NCBI GenBank assembly: GCA_014529385.2
Contig: CM043953.1
Location: 63,624,372 to 63,688,371, forward strand
Length of the DNA: 64,000 nucleotides
Reading direction: 5' to 3'
From: Adiantum capillus-veneris
Lineage: Eukaryota; Streptophyta; Polypodiopsida; Polypodiales; Pteridaceae
The notes under the pieces were generated by a model. The model made no database searches and was not told the origin of the DNA. It saw nothing but the letters and a program-made list of their open reading frames with translations. A program made the position numbers and the translations under genes. Shown in pieces: positions 10,822 through 21,850 of the stretch (position 1 is the stretch's first letter; the number at the start of each line of letters is the position of its first letter).

Positions 10822-12291
10822 TGTAACGGAAATGGCCTATGAACTTTGAGAATAACGGAATTAAGAGAAATTAGGGTGAGCATTTTTGTGAGATTACTTT
10901 GAGAACATAGAGGGTGAACTTAATTGATGGTAGCAACATAAACATAGTACTTGATTAACTTGGCATGAACAATACTTTTGCGAGAGAGAGAGAGAGAGAG
11001 AGAGAGTATCAGAGAACATGACAATAGTTGAGGACCGGATTTACTTGGAGCCGGTCTCCCCTCCAAAAGGCGTTTGTATTATAGATTCTCCCATCAAGAG
11101 AGACTTGATACAATACAATCTTTGTGTTCCTTGTGACCTAGGTGATGCAATGAAGATGGAAAGATTCATGCATCACAAGCATAACATAAAATTTGCAAAA
11201 AGCATTAACTATCCCAAGCCTCAGTTCCAAGGCCTCAAACACCTTTGAAGGTGGAGAGAGCTAGCGGAAAATGAGGGTAGGGAAGAGGAAGAAGAATCAT
11301 CCATAGGAGAAAGAAATAGTTCTTCACTTATCATCACTCTTATTGCTTATCATAGCATAATAGCATATTAATGAAGATGAAGAAGAAGGCAAGCTTAAGC
11401 ATTGAAGCATGGCTCTTGGTTGGATTTGCATTCCATAGCCAAGAGTGTTGATGTAGGCTCTCCACTTCTCAACAAGCCTGGAGAAGAAGATGGAGCTCTT
11501 GCACTTTGCACTCCACACAATGAGAGAATGTGTGTGTGTGTGTGTGTGGGGGAGAGTATACCCCCCCTCTCATGCTTGGTCCACCTCTCTCTCTCTCTCT
11601 CTCTAGTAATATTTAATTATATCATTTGAGACATGTGTCCTCTTTTTTCTCTTTGAGAGAAAGAACTTAATTATTTATTTCTATGCATCTAAATTCTCAT
11701 TGGACCCTTTTATAGCCTATCCAATAGGATTCAAGCACATCATGAGGGCCACATGTGGAGAATTTTGCCATTTGTCTTTTATGCTTCTTAAGTCATTTGG
11801 TTTGAATTGAACACTTCAAGCACTTAGTCAATCAAGCATGGAAATGTTTATGCCTCTTGAAAGTTTAACTTTGAATTGAACACTTCAAGAACCTTAGTCA
11901 TTTTAAGCATAAAAATCACCTTAAGCTTTAGGCAAGGTTCCCGCAAACACTTTAAGCACTTTAGTTAGCAAGCCGACAAACACCTCATGCTTGGGTAGGG
12001 TTCCCACCTCAAGGTCAGCCCTAGCTTGCCTAAGGTCAAATGACTTTTTAACACTAATTTGTGGAGGTCTTTAATGAAGCTAACCCTAAGGTCTTAAAGC
12101 TCCATTAGGTAGCATTGCTCTTTAATAGACCATCTCTCATTTGGACCCCTTTAACCTTGGCCCCCTGTTGAGACAGATCAATAAGCGCATGTCTATATTC
12201 TAACCCTTGTTCCCATTTATTCTGCCACATTAAATGATCATTTTAATATGAGAAAATCATTTGAGTTGGTTAGATATTAGATTTTATGACA
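10822..12291 (-). repeat. 5' LTR of the nested gypsy element (right copy)
   Basis: The partner of 7483-8972. It contains GA tracts near 10982-11006 and CT tracts near 11585-11605. A short frame that looks open in both LTR copies (near 7796 and 11018) is LTR sequence, not a gene. Confidence 0.92.
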
Positions 12292-12296
12292 CTTTG
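12292..12296. repeat. Target site duplication CTTTG, right copy
   Basis: Identical to 7478-7482. It directly abuts the LTR terminus ATGACA. Confidence 0.9.
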
Positions 12297-13900
12297 TCTA
12301 ACACAAAGTAATATCTCCCTTGGTCTCTTTATGTTCTATACTCAAAAAAGAATCCAAAATCCCTAAATCTAACACTCAAAAGAGGCATTCAAATCAACAA
12401 TATGTCCCTCATTTCATCCAATGAGCAACATGTTATCAACATAAAGCACAATTAGAAATACACAATCTATGCACTTGACCTACAAAGTGCTTTGCGTTGG
12501 ACTATTCTAAAGACCGTGTGCAACCAAGTAAGCATGAATCTTTTCATACCAAGCACATGGAGCTTTCTTTAAAGGATGCAAAGCCTTCTTAAGCATGCAC
12601 ATCTTATTTTCCTACCTTTCTTGAGCAAAACCATAAGGATGCAATACATACACTTTTTCATGCAAATCACCATTCAAAAATGTATTCTTAATGTCCAACT
12701 AATGTACATTTCAACCTTTATGAGTTGCCAATACACAAGTGCTACAAATGATAGTCATACAACAAGAGTAAAAAAACTCATCAAAATCAATGCTCTTCTC
12801 TTTAGTATACCCATTGCCACAAATCTATACTTTTAGCAACCAACGCTACCATTTGCCACAAGTCTATACTTTAGCAACCAACGCTACCATTAGGCTAAAA
12901 TTTTAACTTGAAAATCCACTTAGTACTAATGGTCTTTTTGCAAAGAGGCAAATCACCAAAGACCATGTGCCATTCTTCACAATAGCATGGTGCTTAGATA
13001 GCGTTGCAGTCAATCAATTTTTAGAATTTTGTGCTTCGTCAAATGACAAAGGTGCTTTCTCATCATACAAACTAGACATAACCAAAACATAACGGTCTGA
13101 TGTATAAGAGCGATGATGAGAACCAGGCATGATTAGGCAAAGGTTTACCCGATTGACAGTCATGCAAGGTTTGCACCTACCATCTTGGCATACTTCTAAC
13201 CTATTTTTTTGAACCCTGTCGTCATCAATTACATTGTGAACCTACATAAAAAATGGATGATCTATAACATCATTTGAAACTTTTATAGGTTGCACATGTG
13301 CCTCATTTAGAATTGAAATCATACTCTCACAATTAAATAGAGTCAAGAATGTATCATAAACATTCTATGAGCTCACATATATCCTTGGTACATGCTAACA
13401 AGGTTGAACTACATCTTTTACAAAAACAACGTTTAGAATTCAAAATAAGCTCAGTTACAGATGATATAGTCTAGAACCTTTGCTTTCTAAACTATAACAA
13501 AAAAAAAAGCATTCATAGCCTTCTCATTCCATTTTGAGCGTTGTTGACTACGAACTTAATCCTATGCTTTGCTTACTAGACCACAAATAGCTTTCGAAGC
13601 AAGGACCATCTCACTATAGAGTGCTCCAACTTTTCCTTCATGACCTTGATGAATAGCTCTTTGTAGCATGCCCTACAAAATCCAACCTTGTCCATAGTCC
13701 ACATCCTCTTTGTCCAAGGTAGAACTTTGTAGGAACCATCCGTTCATCAAACATAGTCCAAGGAACAATATCACCTTGCAAAATGATGGTGATACACCTT
13801 TCCTGTTTCTTTCTAGTTGAACTACAAACATGAATTGAGCTTCTTTTTTTTTTTTTTTTTAAAGAGCAAATCATTATTAGTAGACATAAATAATCAACTT
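12297..13900 (-). pseudogene. Ty1/copia pol remnant, integrase to RT (right half of the split element)
   Basis: On the minus strand the broken frames include MVLASKAICGL-like sequence in the integrase region (about 13.6 kb), LSKHHAIVKNGTWSL (the copia RT start block, about 12.97 kb) and LIVLYVDNML (the RT catalytic YVDD box, about 12.43-12.46 kb). The catalytic second aspartate is replaced by asparagine, and many stops interrupt the frame. The reading continues in the 6633-7477 fragment across the nested element. It is clearly older than its insertion. Confidence 0.78.
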
Positions 13901-15000
13901 CTCAAAGGAAGAAAGGGAACCAAAGAAAAATCTTAATAGGCTTTCCCAAGAAAGGAAATGAATGAAATATTGTAGATACTTAAACAAAGAAAATTCTTGT
14001 TAGGCTTTCCCAAGGAAGAAAATGAATGAAATATTGTAGATGCTAACAAACAAAGTAAAGCAATCTTACCTCACTATTTTGATTTTTTTGCCACAATCTT
14101 CACCTCGTTGTTTGAGACTCTCAAAATTCTATAATTTCCTTTGTCAAACCCCTAACATATTTATATTTCTTTTTGCTACTACTGGTTTGTAGGTTCTTTA
14201 TCTCCTCCTTGCTTTCTTCATTTTGATGAGAGATCCTTAAACTACTGTAGCAAATGATGTGCTCGACCTAAGAATGTCTTTGAGAATGGTAGGGTCCTTT
14301 TGGTAATAGAATTGAATATACCATGGGTTCACAAATAAATGTGCTTCCTTCCCTTTGGTCTCATTGTTTTGATTGCAAAAGGTGAGGTTCACTAACCCTA
14401 TTTCTTTTTTGGAAAGGTGCATATTCATCTTCCAACTCAACATGAAGATAATAGATACCTCTTTTAGCACTGTCCATGGTTTTGATAGCAGGTTAAAAGG
14501 TCGGATATGGTGAAGAAGGTGATAAGATTGGCTGTGGTGAAGAAGAAGATGCTAGAATTATAAGAAAGGTCAAGCCATAACAAGGAATATTTGGAATTTG
14601 GGGCAAAAGGAAATTTTGGTGCATTGAGAGGGATGATTTTTGGTTGAAAGTGAGAGGGGGGAATTTCCAAAAGATTGAAAGTGACACTCCATAAGATACA
14701 CAAAAGTTGACACTTCCATACAATTGGTAAAAGAGTATAGATTCTCTCCAACTTTTTGAGATCTAAAGTTTTTTCTCTTCATTACTTAAAAAGAAAAGAA
14801 TATTCTCTCTCTACCATTTCTTACCATGCAAAAATGGAGCTCAAACTTCCATAATGCAAGCTAACATTGATTTTTTTTGGAATTATGCTAATTGCATGAA
14901 AGAAAATTGAGAGCCACAAACAAGCCTTTCACTAGAAAAAAGAGCAAACAAAACTATAACAAGTAAAAGAAGATACAGAAGTGCAAGGTTTCTTGGATTT
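13901..15000. other. Non-genic stretch
   Basis: No recognisable gene. It may hold the upstream part of the copia element, but no LTR match to 6.0-6.6 kb was seen. A local repeat, TAGGCTTTCCCAAG..AATGAATGAAATATTGTAGAT, occurs twice (about 13929-13980 and 14001-14042). Confidence 0.4.
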
Positions 15001-15003
15001 GTG

Positions 15004-15079
15004 ATATATATATATATATATATATATATAGATTTATTTATTTATTTTTTATTTTTTTTTGGGGGGGGGGGGGGGGGGG
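15004..15079. repeat. (TA)n followed by T-rich and G-homopolymer tracts
   Basis: About 26 bp of TA repeat, a T-rich spacer and an uninterrupted G run of about 19 at 15061-15079. Confidence 0.95.
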
Positions 15080-15085
15080 CAAGGG

Positions 15086-15763
15086 GTGACCTTGTCTATT
15101 TTGACTCAATCAAAATGGACCAAGTCGCCCCGTGGCACACACACCCCTTGTTTTGCACCTCAATGTTTGATTTACCTCGAGTACCACCATCTTGCAATGG
15201 CAACACCATTAATTTTGTTTGGAGGGGTTTCCAAACACTACGAAAACCATGCCCCTATGTTTGCACCCATTTCTCTTGCCCAAGAATCCCATGAGTCCCC
15301 CAAAACACAATGTCCATCAAGGATCACTAACAATGGAGAGAAAGGGTTTTACAATGCATATAAACCCATCCAACATTTCATAGGGATGACACCTAGGGTA
15401 GATCAATCCATAGCCACAAAACATGGAGGAGGGTGTGCACCACGCATTGACCTGGTCATTTTAAACGGATCAAAATGGACCAAGTCATCCTACGGTATAG
15501 TCCCCCACCCTCATCTTGCAGCTTTGGGACTGATCTACCTCAAATACAACCCCCATGCAATCGCAAGGCCATCTGATGCTATTTGGAGTGTTTTTTGGAC
15601 ACTGCAGAACCCTCACCATTGCATCTATGTCGTCAATCTAGCCAAGAAGATAATTCTCATTTACATGAGTAATTGGGATGTGCATGACCCTCTTGCAAAT
15701 CAAGTTCACATTGTGTTGCATATAGTTTACTCTCAAAACCCTGATAGAAGTGTAGTGTGTTGA
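15086..15763 (+). repeat. Anonymous duplicated repeat with an open frame
   Basis: Two diverged direct copies, about 15086-15292 and 15447-15650 (offset about 361 bp), share blocks such as TCAAAATGGACCAAGTC and the downstream TACCTC.A.TAC. A 234-codon frame spans both, so the translation repeats SKWTKS..G and LIYL.Y. The product resembles nothing I recognise. It may be a satellite-like or element-derived repeat that happens to stay open. Confidence 0.5.
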
Positions 15764-16245
15764 AACTAGTATAGCTTTTGTTTGAACTATCATAATTATT
15801 GATTGAGAATTCTGACTGACAAACTATTTGATAGGATTCATTGTAGCTAAACCTACAATTAGAATCCTAGTGACCACTCTAGGAGATTGTGGATTGAGAG
15901 GGAACCGAGGACTTATGTACTCTAGGACCCTTGGAACATACAACAAAGGTTGAAATAGATTTATTCACCCCATGACCCAGCTCTCTTCTTGGGTCATGGA
16001 TGATCATGCAGCTTTCCCCATGTCTCTCTCGCGCGATAATTCCTCTTTCCTTGAAACCCAAATCCAATTATATTTATATTCATCAAAAGTTTGAGTCGTC
16101 TCCACAGTCAAACGCACCAAAAATGGCTACAATTTACATTCCATGTGGATGCTCTGCATAGGGTAAGTGTCCCGATTAAAAGACGGTCCTCTTTTTAGAG
16201 ACTAGCGGTCCCCCAAATAAAAAAACAAAGGCTGCACTAGTTCCA

Positions 16246-16345
16246 GCATGTGCAAGATGGTGTAGTGGCTAGGAAAATTGAGTCATGGATGATGTGTATT
16301 CGCTGCAATTTGAATTCAAGCCATTTTAGCAGGTCGCCGTGATGA
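16246..16345 (+). mobile_element. SINE-like unit with RNA polymerase III box A and box B
   Basis: GATGGTGTAGTGGCTAG resembles a tRNA box A (TRGCNNAGYNGG). TTTGAATTCAAGCC, about 50 bp downstream, resembles box B (GGTTCRANTCC). It does not fold as an intact tRNA by inspection. A similar arrangement is at 55222-55310. Confidence 0.35.
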
Positions 16346-16800
16346 ACGTTTGTAGAATAGCTATCTGGCACTAACATAATATGTCAATACTCAAGGAAGT
16401 GACTCGAACGGAGCACGAAGACTCTTTGAGGTTTTCAATCCTTAAGAAGTGAATCTAACAAGCAAACGCATTAACTCAACAAGAAAATCACCAATCAATG
16501 ATCAAAATATTTGCCTATATGCTATTGGGTCCTTTCTCACCACTCTAGGTCATCACGCCATTTCATCGACTAAACGGATTTGGATTGTCACAAAACTTTA
16601 AGGTAAGCTTCAATAGGCCTAAAGGGACAAGTCTACAAAGTTTGGTCGCATTCTAACAAGGTACATGGATCTCGATCCATCATGATCCAAGTCACAAAAA
16701 CTACATCAAACAGTCCAAACAGGGTTCTAATAACACTCTCCTATGGTCAAACGTCAAAATAGGACTCAAATCTGAAGATTAGGCTCGTAGATGCATAGTT
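16345..16800 (+). repeat. Dispersed repeat, copy 1 (inverted relative to 60600-61065)
   Basis: Shared landmarks with the reverse complement of 60600-61065 occur in the same order: GGCACTAACATAATATGTCAATAC, CAAG..AATCACCA.TCAAT.ATCAAA, the GACTAAACGGATTTGGATTGT block, GGTACATGGATCTCGATCC, CTATGGTCAAACGTC and CTGAAGATTAG. It is non-coding and could be part of an LTR. Confidence 0.75.
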
Positions 16801-17930
16801 GCGAACCACAACGGAATTTGAAATTCTTACACTTGAGATGGAAGAGCAAAGAGAGAGGAACACAATGCAAGTTTCAAAATCAAAATTGGATTACCCAATC
16901 ACAAGATATGTTGATTACAAGTTGGAGCTGCTTGGCCGCTTGAGCATTTGTACAACAAAGTTCTTTCTTCTCCAAAGATAAGCCTCCTTTTCATATTAAG
17001 GTTGTTGTCTTTTATGCTTAGGGATTTCTAAATGGCCAACAAAGCTGCATTAACCAATAGCAAGTCGAAGAAGCACAAACAATACAACTAACAAGAAATG
17101 GAAAATCCAGCAAGAGAGCTATGAACAACAATAATAAGAGCTCACACAATGCTTCAAAGTTGGTGAAATATTACAGAATACTTTCTTTGTAGTGGTAACT
17201 GAGGGTAAGATCCATCAAAAAATTCCCAAAAAAGCAATTGAGCTCCCAAAAAGGCAAGCAACACCAATAGCCCTCTTCACTACCAAATTGAAGCACAAAT
17301 AAGAATGTGCATCAGAGAACACAATAGAGAAGGAAAGGGGGAGCGTCATCAAGTACAATGCAATTTCAAAGTTAAAGGCTTGCTTTAAAGACAACCTGAA
17401 GACAACCATAACAATTAGCTTGCACATGATCGTGTCAAGGGACGACATGAGCTAGGAAGGGGGGAATGTTTGGTAAAGACAACATACAAGCACCCACCTA
17501 GTCGGACACCACATTTTTCATATATTACACTATGTGTAAATTTGTTCCCAGAATAACAAGTCAATTCCTTGAGTTTTGATTCTTTCATGATATGTATAAT
17601 TGCCCATGTGAGATGTGGGAGTGCTTGGGAGAAACAAAGAAATAGTATCTAATGCAAGTGCCAATTATGGGACACTCTATATGCATACGAGAAATTTTTC
17701 AAAAGCATGCAGTGTGAAAGATGGAGTTGAAGGGTGCTTCAAGGAACAAATGTAGCATGTGTGACATCAAAGGATGTCACAATAGCTTCCATGTTTCCAA
17801 GAAGGGCTTTCAATGTAGAAGATTCTCCACTGGGCTCTCTATGATTAATTTTCAATAGCAATTTTGGAACCCACCTCATTTTTTGTCTCTGTGTGATCGT
17901 CATTTGTATTTTCTTCTTTTGTTCAATGAC
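16801..17930. other. Non-genic stretch, probably retroelement-derived
   Basis: No protein is recognisable. GGAAGGGGGGAA then TGTTTGGTAAAG near 17456-17479 resembles a polypurine tract followed by an LTR start. The GGACACCACATTTTT nearby (about 17503) also occurs in inverted form near 61111-61127, beside the second dispersed repeat copy. Confidence 0.4.
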
Positions 17931-18275
17931 TCAATGAATACTAGGCTTTGGTATTAATATCTGACTATTACCATTGTAAAAGCCTTGGTTTTGTAGTAGA
18001 AGGTGAGGTATCCATCTGGAGGTTGTAGCGCCCTGGGTTGTGATTGACTTCGGTTGGCTCTTGGTTGTGATTACTTGCCTTTGGGTTGAGCCTTGTGCTG
18101 CATGACTGATCTTAGTGGTTCTAGGTGGAGCTACTACTTTTAGTAACCATGTTTGAGAGTTACCTTCATAAAATCCTTGCGCTTTGAGTAGCTTGACCAG
18201 AATCATCCAGTGCTCCACATATGTTTGTTGGGTAGTTTGGTGGAAATCTGACTTTGGTACCCATACTTGTCGCAT
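17931..18275 (-). CDS. Retroelement accessory ORF fragment with QGFYEGN-type repeats
   Basis: An open minus-strand frame of 114 codons. It contains VWVPK near its start, then LLKAQGFYEGNSQTW, and later RWIPHLLLQNQGFYNGNSQI, so the same short motif appears twice. Weaker cousins (AQGYFQEN near 18.45 kb) occur in broken frames just upstream. The ORF at 48940-49401 has WVPK followed by LLETQGYYEGNDQIWMPK, so this is a recurring module of a retroelement family. Its function is unknown and no standard gag or pol motif is present here. Confidence 0.5.
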   Translation of the reverse strand: MRQVWVPKSDFHQTTQQTYVEHWMILVKLLKAQGFYEGNSQTWLLKVVAPPRTTKISHAAQGSTQRQVITTKSQPKSITTQGATTSRWIPHLLLQNQGFYNGNSQILIPKPSIH

Positions 18276-18973
18276 TGGTTGTTTCTTTGAAGGTCTTTTA
18301 TTTTGCCTTCTGTGTTTATTTTTCCTCCTGTTGAGGTGTTGTCTTTTGTTGATAGCTTGACTTTATCTTTGTAGAAGTTCTTCCTTGAGGTGAGTAGGTC
18401 TAGGCTATTACTTTAGGCTTTTGGGCCCTAATATTGGTGTTCTCTTGAAAGTAGCCTTGAGCAGTGATTGCCTCATTTGATGCTACCCACCCTATTACGT
18501 TCTATTGTTGAGATTGAACTTGTCCTTGGTGTATCCAAACTAAGTCTTTGACTTTGATGTGCTCTTTGGATATTTACACTTGGTCGATTCTTCTCGAATG
18601 CTTTTGGAGGCTTCATTGTGATGGAAACTTAGGTTGATAAACTTTTTGCTTAGGTTTCCATTGCATTGTCAATGGTTTGGCTTTTGATGTAGAGGCTATG
18701 TAGGAAGTTTGATGGAGACTCATTGAAAGCAAAGTTGACTTACGAGGTTGATCTACTTCAGTGTTGTCTTTAGCTTTATCCTTTTCTTCTTGGTTGGTTG
18801 TTCATTCTTTGCATGGACTTCTTCTTGGTTGGTTGTTCATTCTTTGCAAGGATCTTAAATGCTTCTAGGACCATTGTTGTTGTTGTCAAAGCTTTTTATT
18901 GTTGTCCAATGAAGATGTTCATTCAACTTTTTGGTAGGATTAGACTTTCTTTGATGTGATGGGAGTCAATCAT

Positions 18974-19504
18974 TTAGAAAGTGTCTTTGAACTCCCCAGT
19001 ACTCAACTTAAGTACATCTTCTGTTATGCCAAAGCTAGGAATTGGCAGTTTAGAACTTTTGTATATTATTTCTTCTAGGTCCTTGATTGGTGGCTTTCCC
19101 ATCATTATCCAAGTGTCGTATGACATTAGATTCTTGGTAGCATAAGGATATATCACAACTGAACGTGTAATTTTGAGTCGTCTTTCTCCACATATGCTAA
19201 ATTTGATCATTGTGGGAGACAATTGATCTTTTGTCTTATCCTTGCTCTTTTCTTGATCTTGAGTTTGTTGAACATTTGATGAGGAACTTGGAAAGATTTC
19301 TTCGTCATTTGCTTTCAATTGTGCATTTTCTAGAGGCGAATTCTTTGAAACAATTGTTGTTGATTCTTCGATTATGTCAATGATGACATATTCTCGTGAT
19401 AGATCTTCTTCTTTCGTTTGCAATTTTGCATCACGATCCATGAAATAGCTGTTTGTCTTACCTTTTCTGCTTTCATACTCACAGGTTTCATTAGCTTCCT
19501 TCAA
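18974..19504 (-). CDS. Hypothetical retroelement-associated ORF
   Basis: A 176-codon minus-strand frame: a charged N-terminal half rich in K, E, S and Q, then a more hydrophobic half containing RSVVIYPYATKNLMSYDTWIMMGKPP-like sequence. It lies directly upstream of the QGFYEGN ORF on the same strand, and broken frames upstream (19.5-19.8 kb) continue a similar composition. No domain is recognised. Its position next to the shared accessory module suggests the same decayed element. Confidence 0.4.
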   Translation of the reverse strand: MKEANETCEYESRKGKTNSYFMDRDAKLQTKEEDLSREYVIIDIIEESTTIVSKNSPLENAQLKANDEEIFPSSSSNVQQTQDQEKSKDKTKDQLSPTMIKFSICGERRLKITRSVVIYPYATKNLMSYDTWIMMGKPPIKDLEEIIYKSSKLPIPSFGITEDVLKLSTGEFKDTF

Positions 19505-20018
19505 AACCCTATCATAAAATAGGGAGCTATGTCATAGCCATCCTCATCACAAAGCTTAGAAGGTGTTATTTCATTTACACACACATCTAGAGTAGCCAGT
19601 ATTTGATCCCATCCAAAGGACTCAAACAAGTATCCTAGAAATGGCTCTTTAACGTAATCCTCATCCTCTACGGATCTCTCTAGGATGCATTATTCTTTCT
19701 TTAGGCTTCCACACTCAAATGTTCCGCACATTCAAATATGTGTTTTATCATGCAATCCTATAGGTATTTGGTTCCCGTGGACCATTATTGAGTCAAATTC
19801 CTCTATAGGAGTTTGATTGACATCTCTATAAGGATGCATGCCATACTGGTTGGGCGTCGGGCACCACCCATCTTTCATTAACCTTATTCTTCAATACATA
19901 AATACAATAAGGATCAATGGATGGCTTTCCACAATAGCTCCACCCAAACTTGAGGGCTCACTCTCTTGCAAACGCACTAATGCACTTGCACTCGCAATGC
20001 ATCCGCTCGCCTCACAAG
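19505..20018 (+). mobile_element. Possible 5' LTR end of a plus-strand LTR element
   Basis: Sequence up to CCTCACA at 20016 is followed after two bases by a perfect PBS, as expected at an LTR end. The LTR start was not identified, and part of this interval may belong to the minus-strand ORF region. Confidence 0.35.
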
Positions 20019-20030
20019 TGGTATCAGAGC
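20019..20030 (+). other. Primer-binding site TGGTATCAGAGC
   Basis: A perfect match to the plant initiator tRNA-Met PBS, two bases after CTCACA. Downstream sequence to about 20.35 kb encodes short uncharacterised frames that could be a gag remnant. Confidence 0.7.
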
Positions 20031-20528
20031 ATATGAATTTTCCTAATCCTGCTCTGATGATAGCGCGTGTACATGCTTTGATTTGAGCTAAGGCTCATAG
20101 CTTTAGCAGGACAGAGAAAGAGCTCATCATTGAAGCTTCAAATAGATTTACAAAAAATGTTCTCAGCAAGTTTGAGAGCAAATGGAATGGAGTTTGGAAG
20201 CCCGTTGTTGCTGGCAATGCTGTAAGTAGTGCTGCTGGGTTTTTTTACTTCAAAGTTGGTAGGAGGAAGAACCTTATGGCGTTGAACTTTTTACCAAACC
20301 ATAGGAGTGGAAATATCCAACAGACAACACTAACTGACAAGCTGAAGCATAGCGTTGTTTTTTATTAACGCTGAAAGCATTTTGCAGCAAGCGCTACAGA
20401 AGCAATTTAAAGCAAAGGATTGAATTTCACTCTCATCTCAAGAAGTGTTAAAGAAAGAAGCATCTATCATTGGCTCATCTTGAGCGCTATAAAGAGCAGA
20501 AGAAAGAATCCTTGTATGCAAGTAGATG

Positions 20529-20571
<43 letters not shown>

Positions 20572-21300
20572 CAATCGTGTGTGTGTGTGTAGAGAGAGAG
20601 AGCAGAGACATTACCACACATATTGTGTGTGTGGGCTTCTTCGACATCGACACACAAAGCATGTGTGGACATCCGGCTTTGCCATCAATTCTACTCGCTC
20701 TATATTTTTCAGCATCGACTCTACTCGCTCTTGGTTTTCGGCATCGACTCTACTCGATCTTGACTTTTGGCATCGACTCTCATCGACATCAATTTCGACA
20801 TCTCTGGCATCATCGTTTTTTATCTTTGACATCTCTAACATCACTTTTACGGCATCAACATCGCTCTAAGACATAGATAGAGATTGGATGTATGCCTTTT
20901 ATGGATTGATTGATACATATACCTGTGGATTTTGCTTGAGTCCACAATTCCCACCGCGAGACGTACTTTTGCTTGATTAGTGGGACACAGAGAGATACTT
21001 CTTGTGCTAGCGATCTCTCGATAGACGTGATTTCTTGAGCACACTGCTCGGAGGGTAGATTTGGCATCGACATTATAGGTGGAGTTAGCGTTGGAGATCC
21101 GACCATAGATTGCCTTTCAATCAAGGCGTAGCGTTTTGCATCGACATTACAGGTGGAGTTTTATAGGTTTTACAAATTTTCAGACACTCATAGGTACAAC
21201 GTCTTTTAAGCATACTTAGCAGTCATTTTGACGATATTTTCTCTATAGGTGGTCATGCATTGATAGATGCATACTTTCTTGAGGACACACAGTGCCATCA
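20031..21300. other. Non-genic stretch with microsatellites and a minisatellite
   Basis: Contains (GA)n at about 20529-20568, a (GT)n patch at about 20578-20590, and imperfect repeats of about 28-30 bp built on GGCATCGACTCTACTCGCTC between about 20700 and 20860. A GACATTATAGGTGGAGTT-type phrase recurs near 21066 and 21142. No gene is recognised. Confidence 0.5.
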
Positions 21301-21312
21301 CTACAAGAGGTC
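21301..21312. repeat. CACTA terminal inverted repeat, left end
   Basis: CACTACAAGAGG. Relative to the minus-strand transposase this is the 3' terminus. It is the only CACTACAAG I saw in the window. Confidence 0.65.
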
Positions 21313-21593
21313 GCACAGAATTCGACGCAGGTACCGACAAAATAGCGCTAAATTTTAAACTTAAAAGCGCTGAAATAAGTTTCGGAAGAGGCGCCGGTAT
21401 TGTAGGGTCGGTATAAGTATTGATGTAGCAGGCGTCGGAATAATCAACGATAGAAGCCTTGGTATTAATAAATCAAATTCCGACGCCTATTCCGTGACCC
21501 ATACCGGTGGTCATATCGTAACCTATACCAACGAGTAAAACCTGCAAAAAAAATTTGGGGAGAGAGGGTTGGGAACTAATGTTGTATGTACTG

Positions 21594-21598
21594 CAGCA
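21594..21598. repeat. Target site duplication CAGCA, left copy
   Basis: Abuts TGTTAGAC. The identical pentamer follows the right LTR at 27147-27151. Confidence 0.9.
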
Positions 21599-21751
21599 TG
21601 TTAGACAAGGGGAACTAGAACCCAAGAGTCCACCACGCAACCACCCACTATATAGCATGGCCCCTGGCCGTTTGCCCTAGTTGGACTCCCTTTCCACATT
21701 GCCTAGCCTGGCCTTGCCCTTGTCTTGTCCGGCCTTGCCGGTGTTCTGACA
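21599..21751 (-). repeat. 3' LTR (153 bp)
   Basis: Differs from the 27003-27146 copy by scattered substitutions and small indels. The two share the GGCCCCTGGCC and AGTTGGACTCCCTTTCCACA blocks. Confidence 0.92.
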
Positions 21752-21850
21752 TTACTCCCCCTTAAGAAGAGTTTTTGTCCTTAAAAACAAAAGTGGGAAA
21801 CTTCTTCTTAAGAACACTAATGTTTTCCCAAGTGGCATCCTTCATGGATC
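21752..21850 (-). pseudogene. Gypsy pol C-terminal tail and polypurine tract
   Basis: The minus strand reads KDATWENISVLKKKFP, then FVFKDK and a stop, followed by AAGGGGGAG and the LTR. This DATWE..L..FP..ED arrangement is the usual end of chromodomain-bearing gypsy polyproteins (Del/CRM-like). The frame is not continued upstream, so only the tail survives. Confidence 0.75.

Larger units (their letters stand above)
7483..12291 (-). mobile_element. Ty3/gypsy LTR retrotransposon, internally deleted, inserted into a copia element
   Basis: Two direct repeats of about 1.47-1.49 kb (7483-8972 and 10822-12291) flank 1.85 kb of internal sequence. In minus-strand orientation the LTRs begin with TGT and end with ACA. 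A primer-binding site complementary to initiator tRNA-Met follows the 5' LTR (10809-10820), and a polypurine tract precedes the 3' LTR. Five-base target duplications CTTTG flank the element. The internal region keeps only an apparent gag start and the C-terminal integrase; protease, reverse transcriptase and RNase H are missing, so it could move only with help. The LTRs are clearly similar but carry scattered differences and small indels, so insertion is not very recent. Confidence 0.93.

Noticed and set aside
17188-17197. TTTGTAGTG as an opposite CACTA end
   Set aside because: It is outside and to the left of the left terminus, in the wrong position relative to the transposase, and matches only the last bases.
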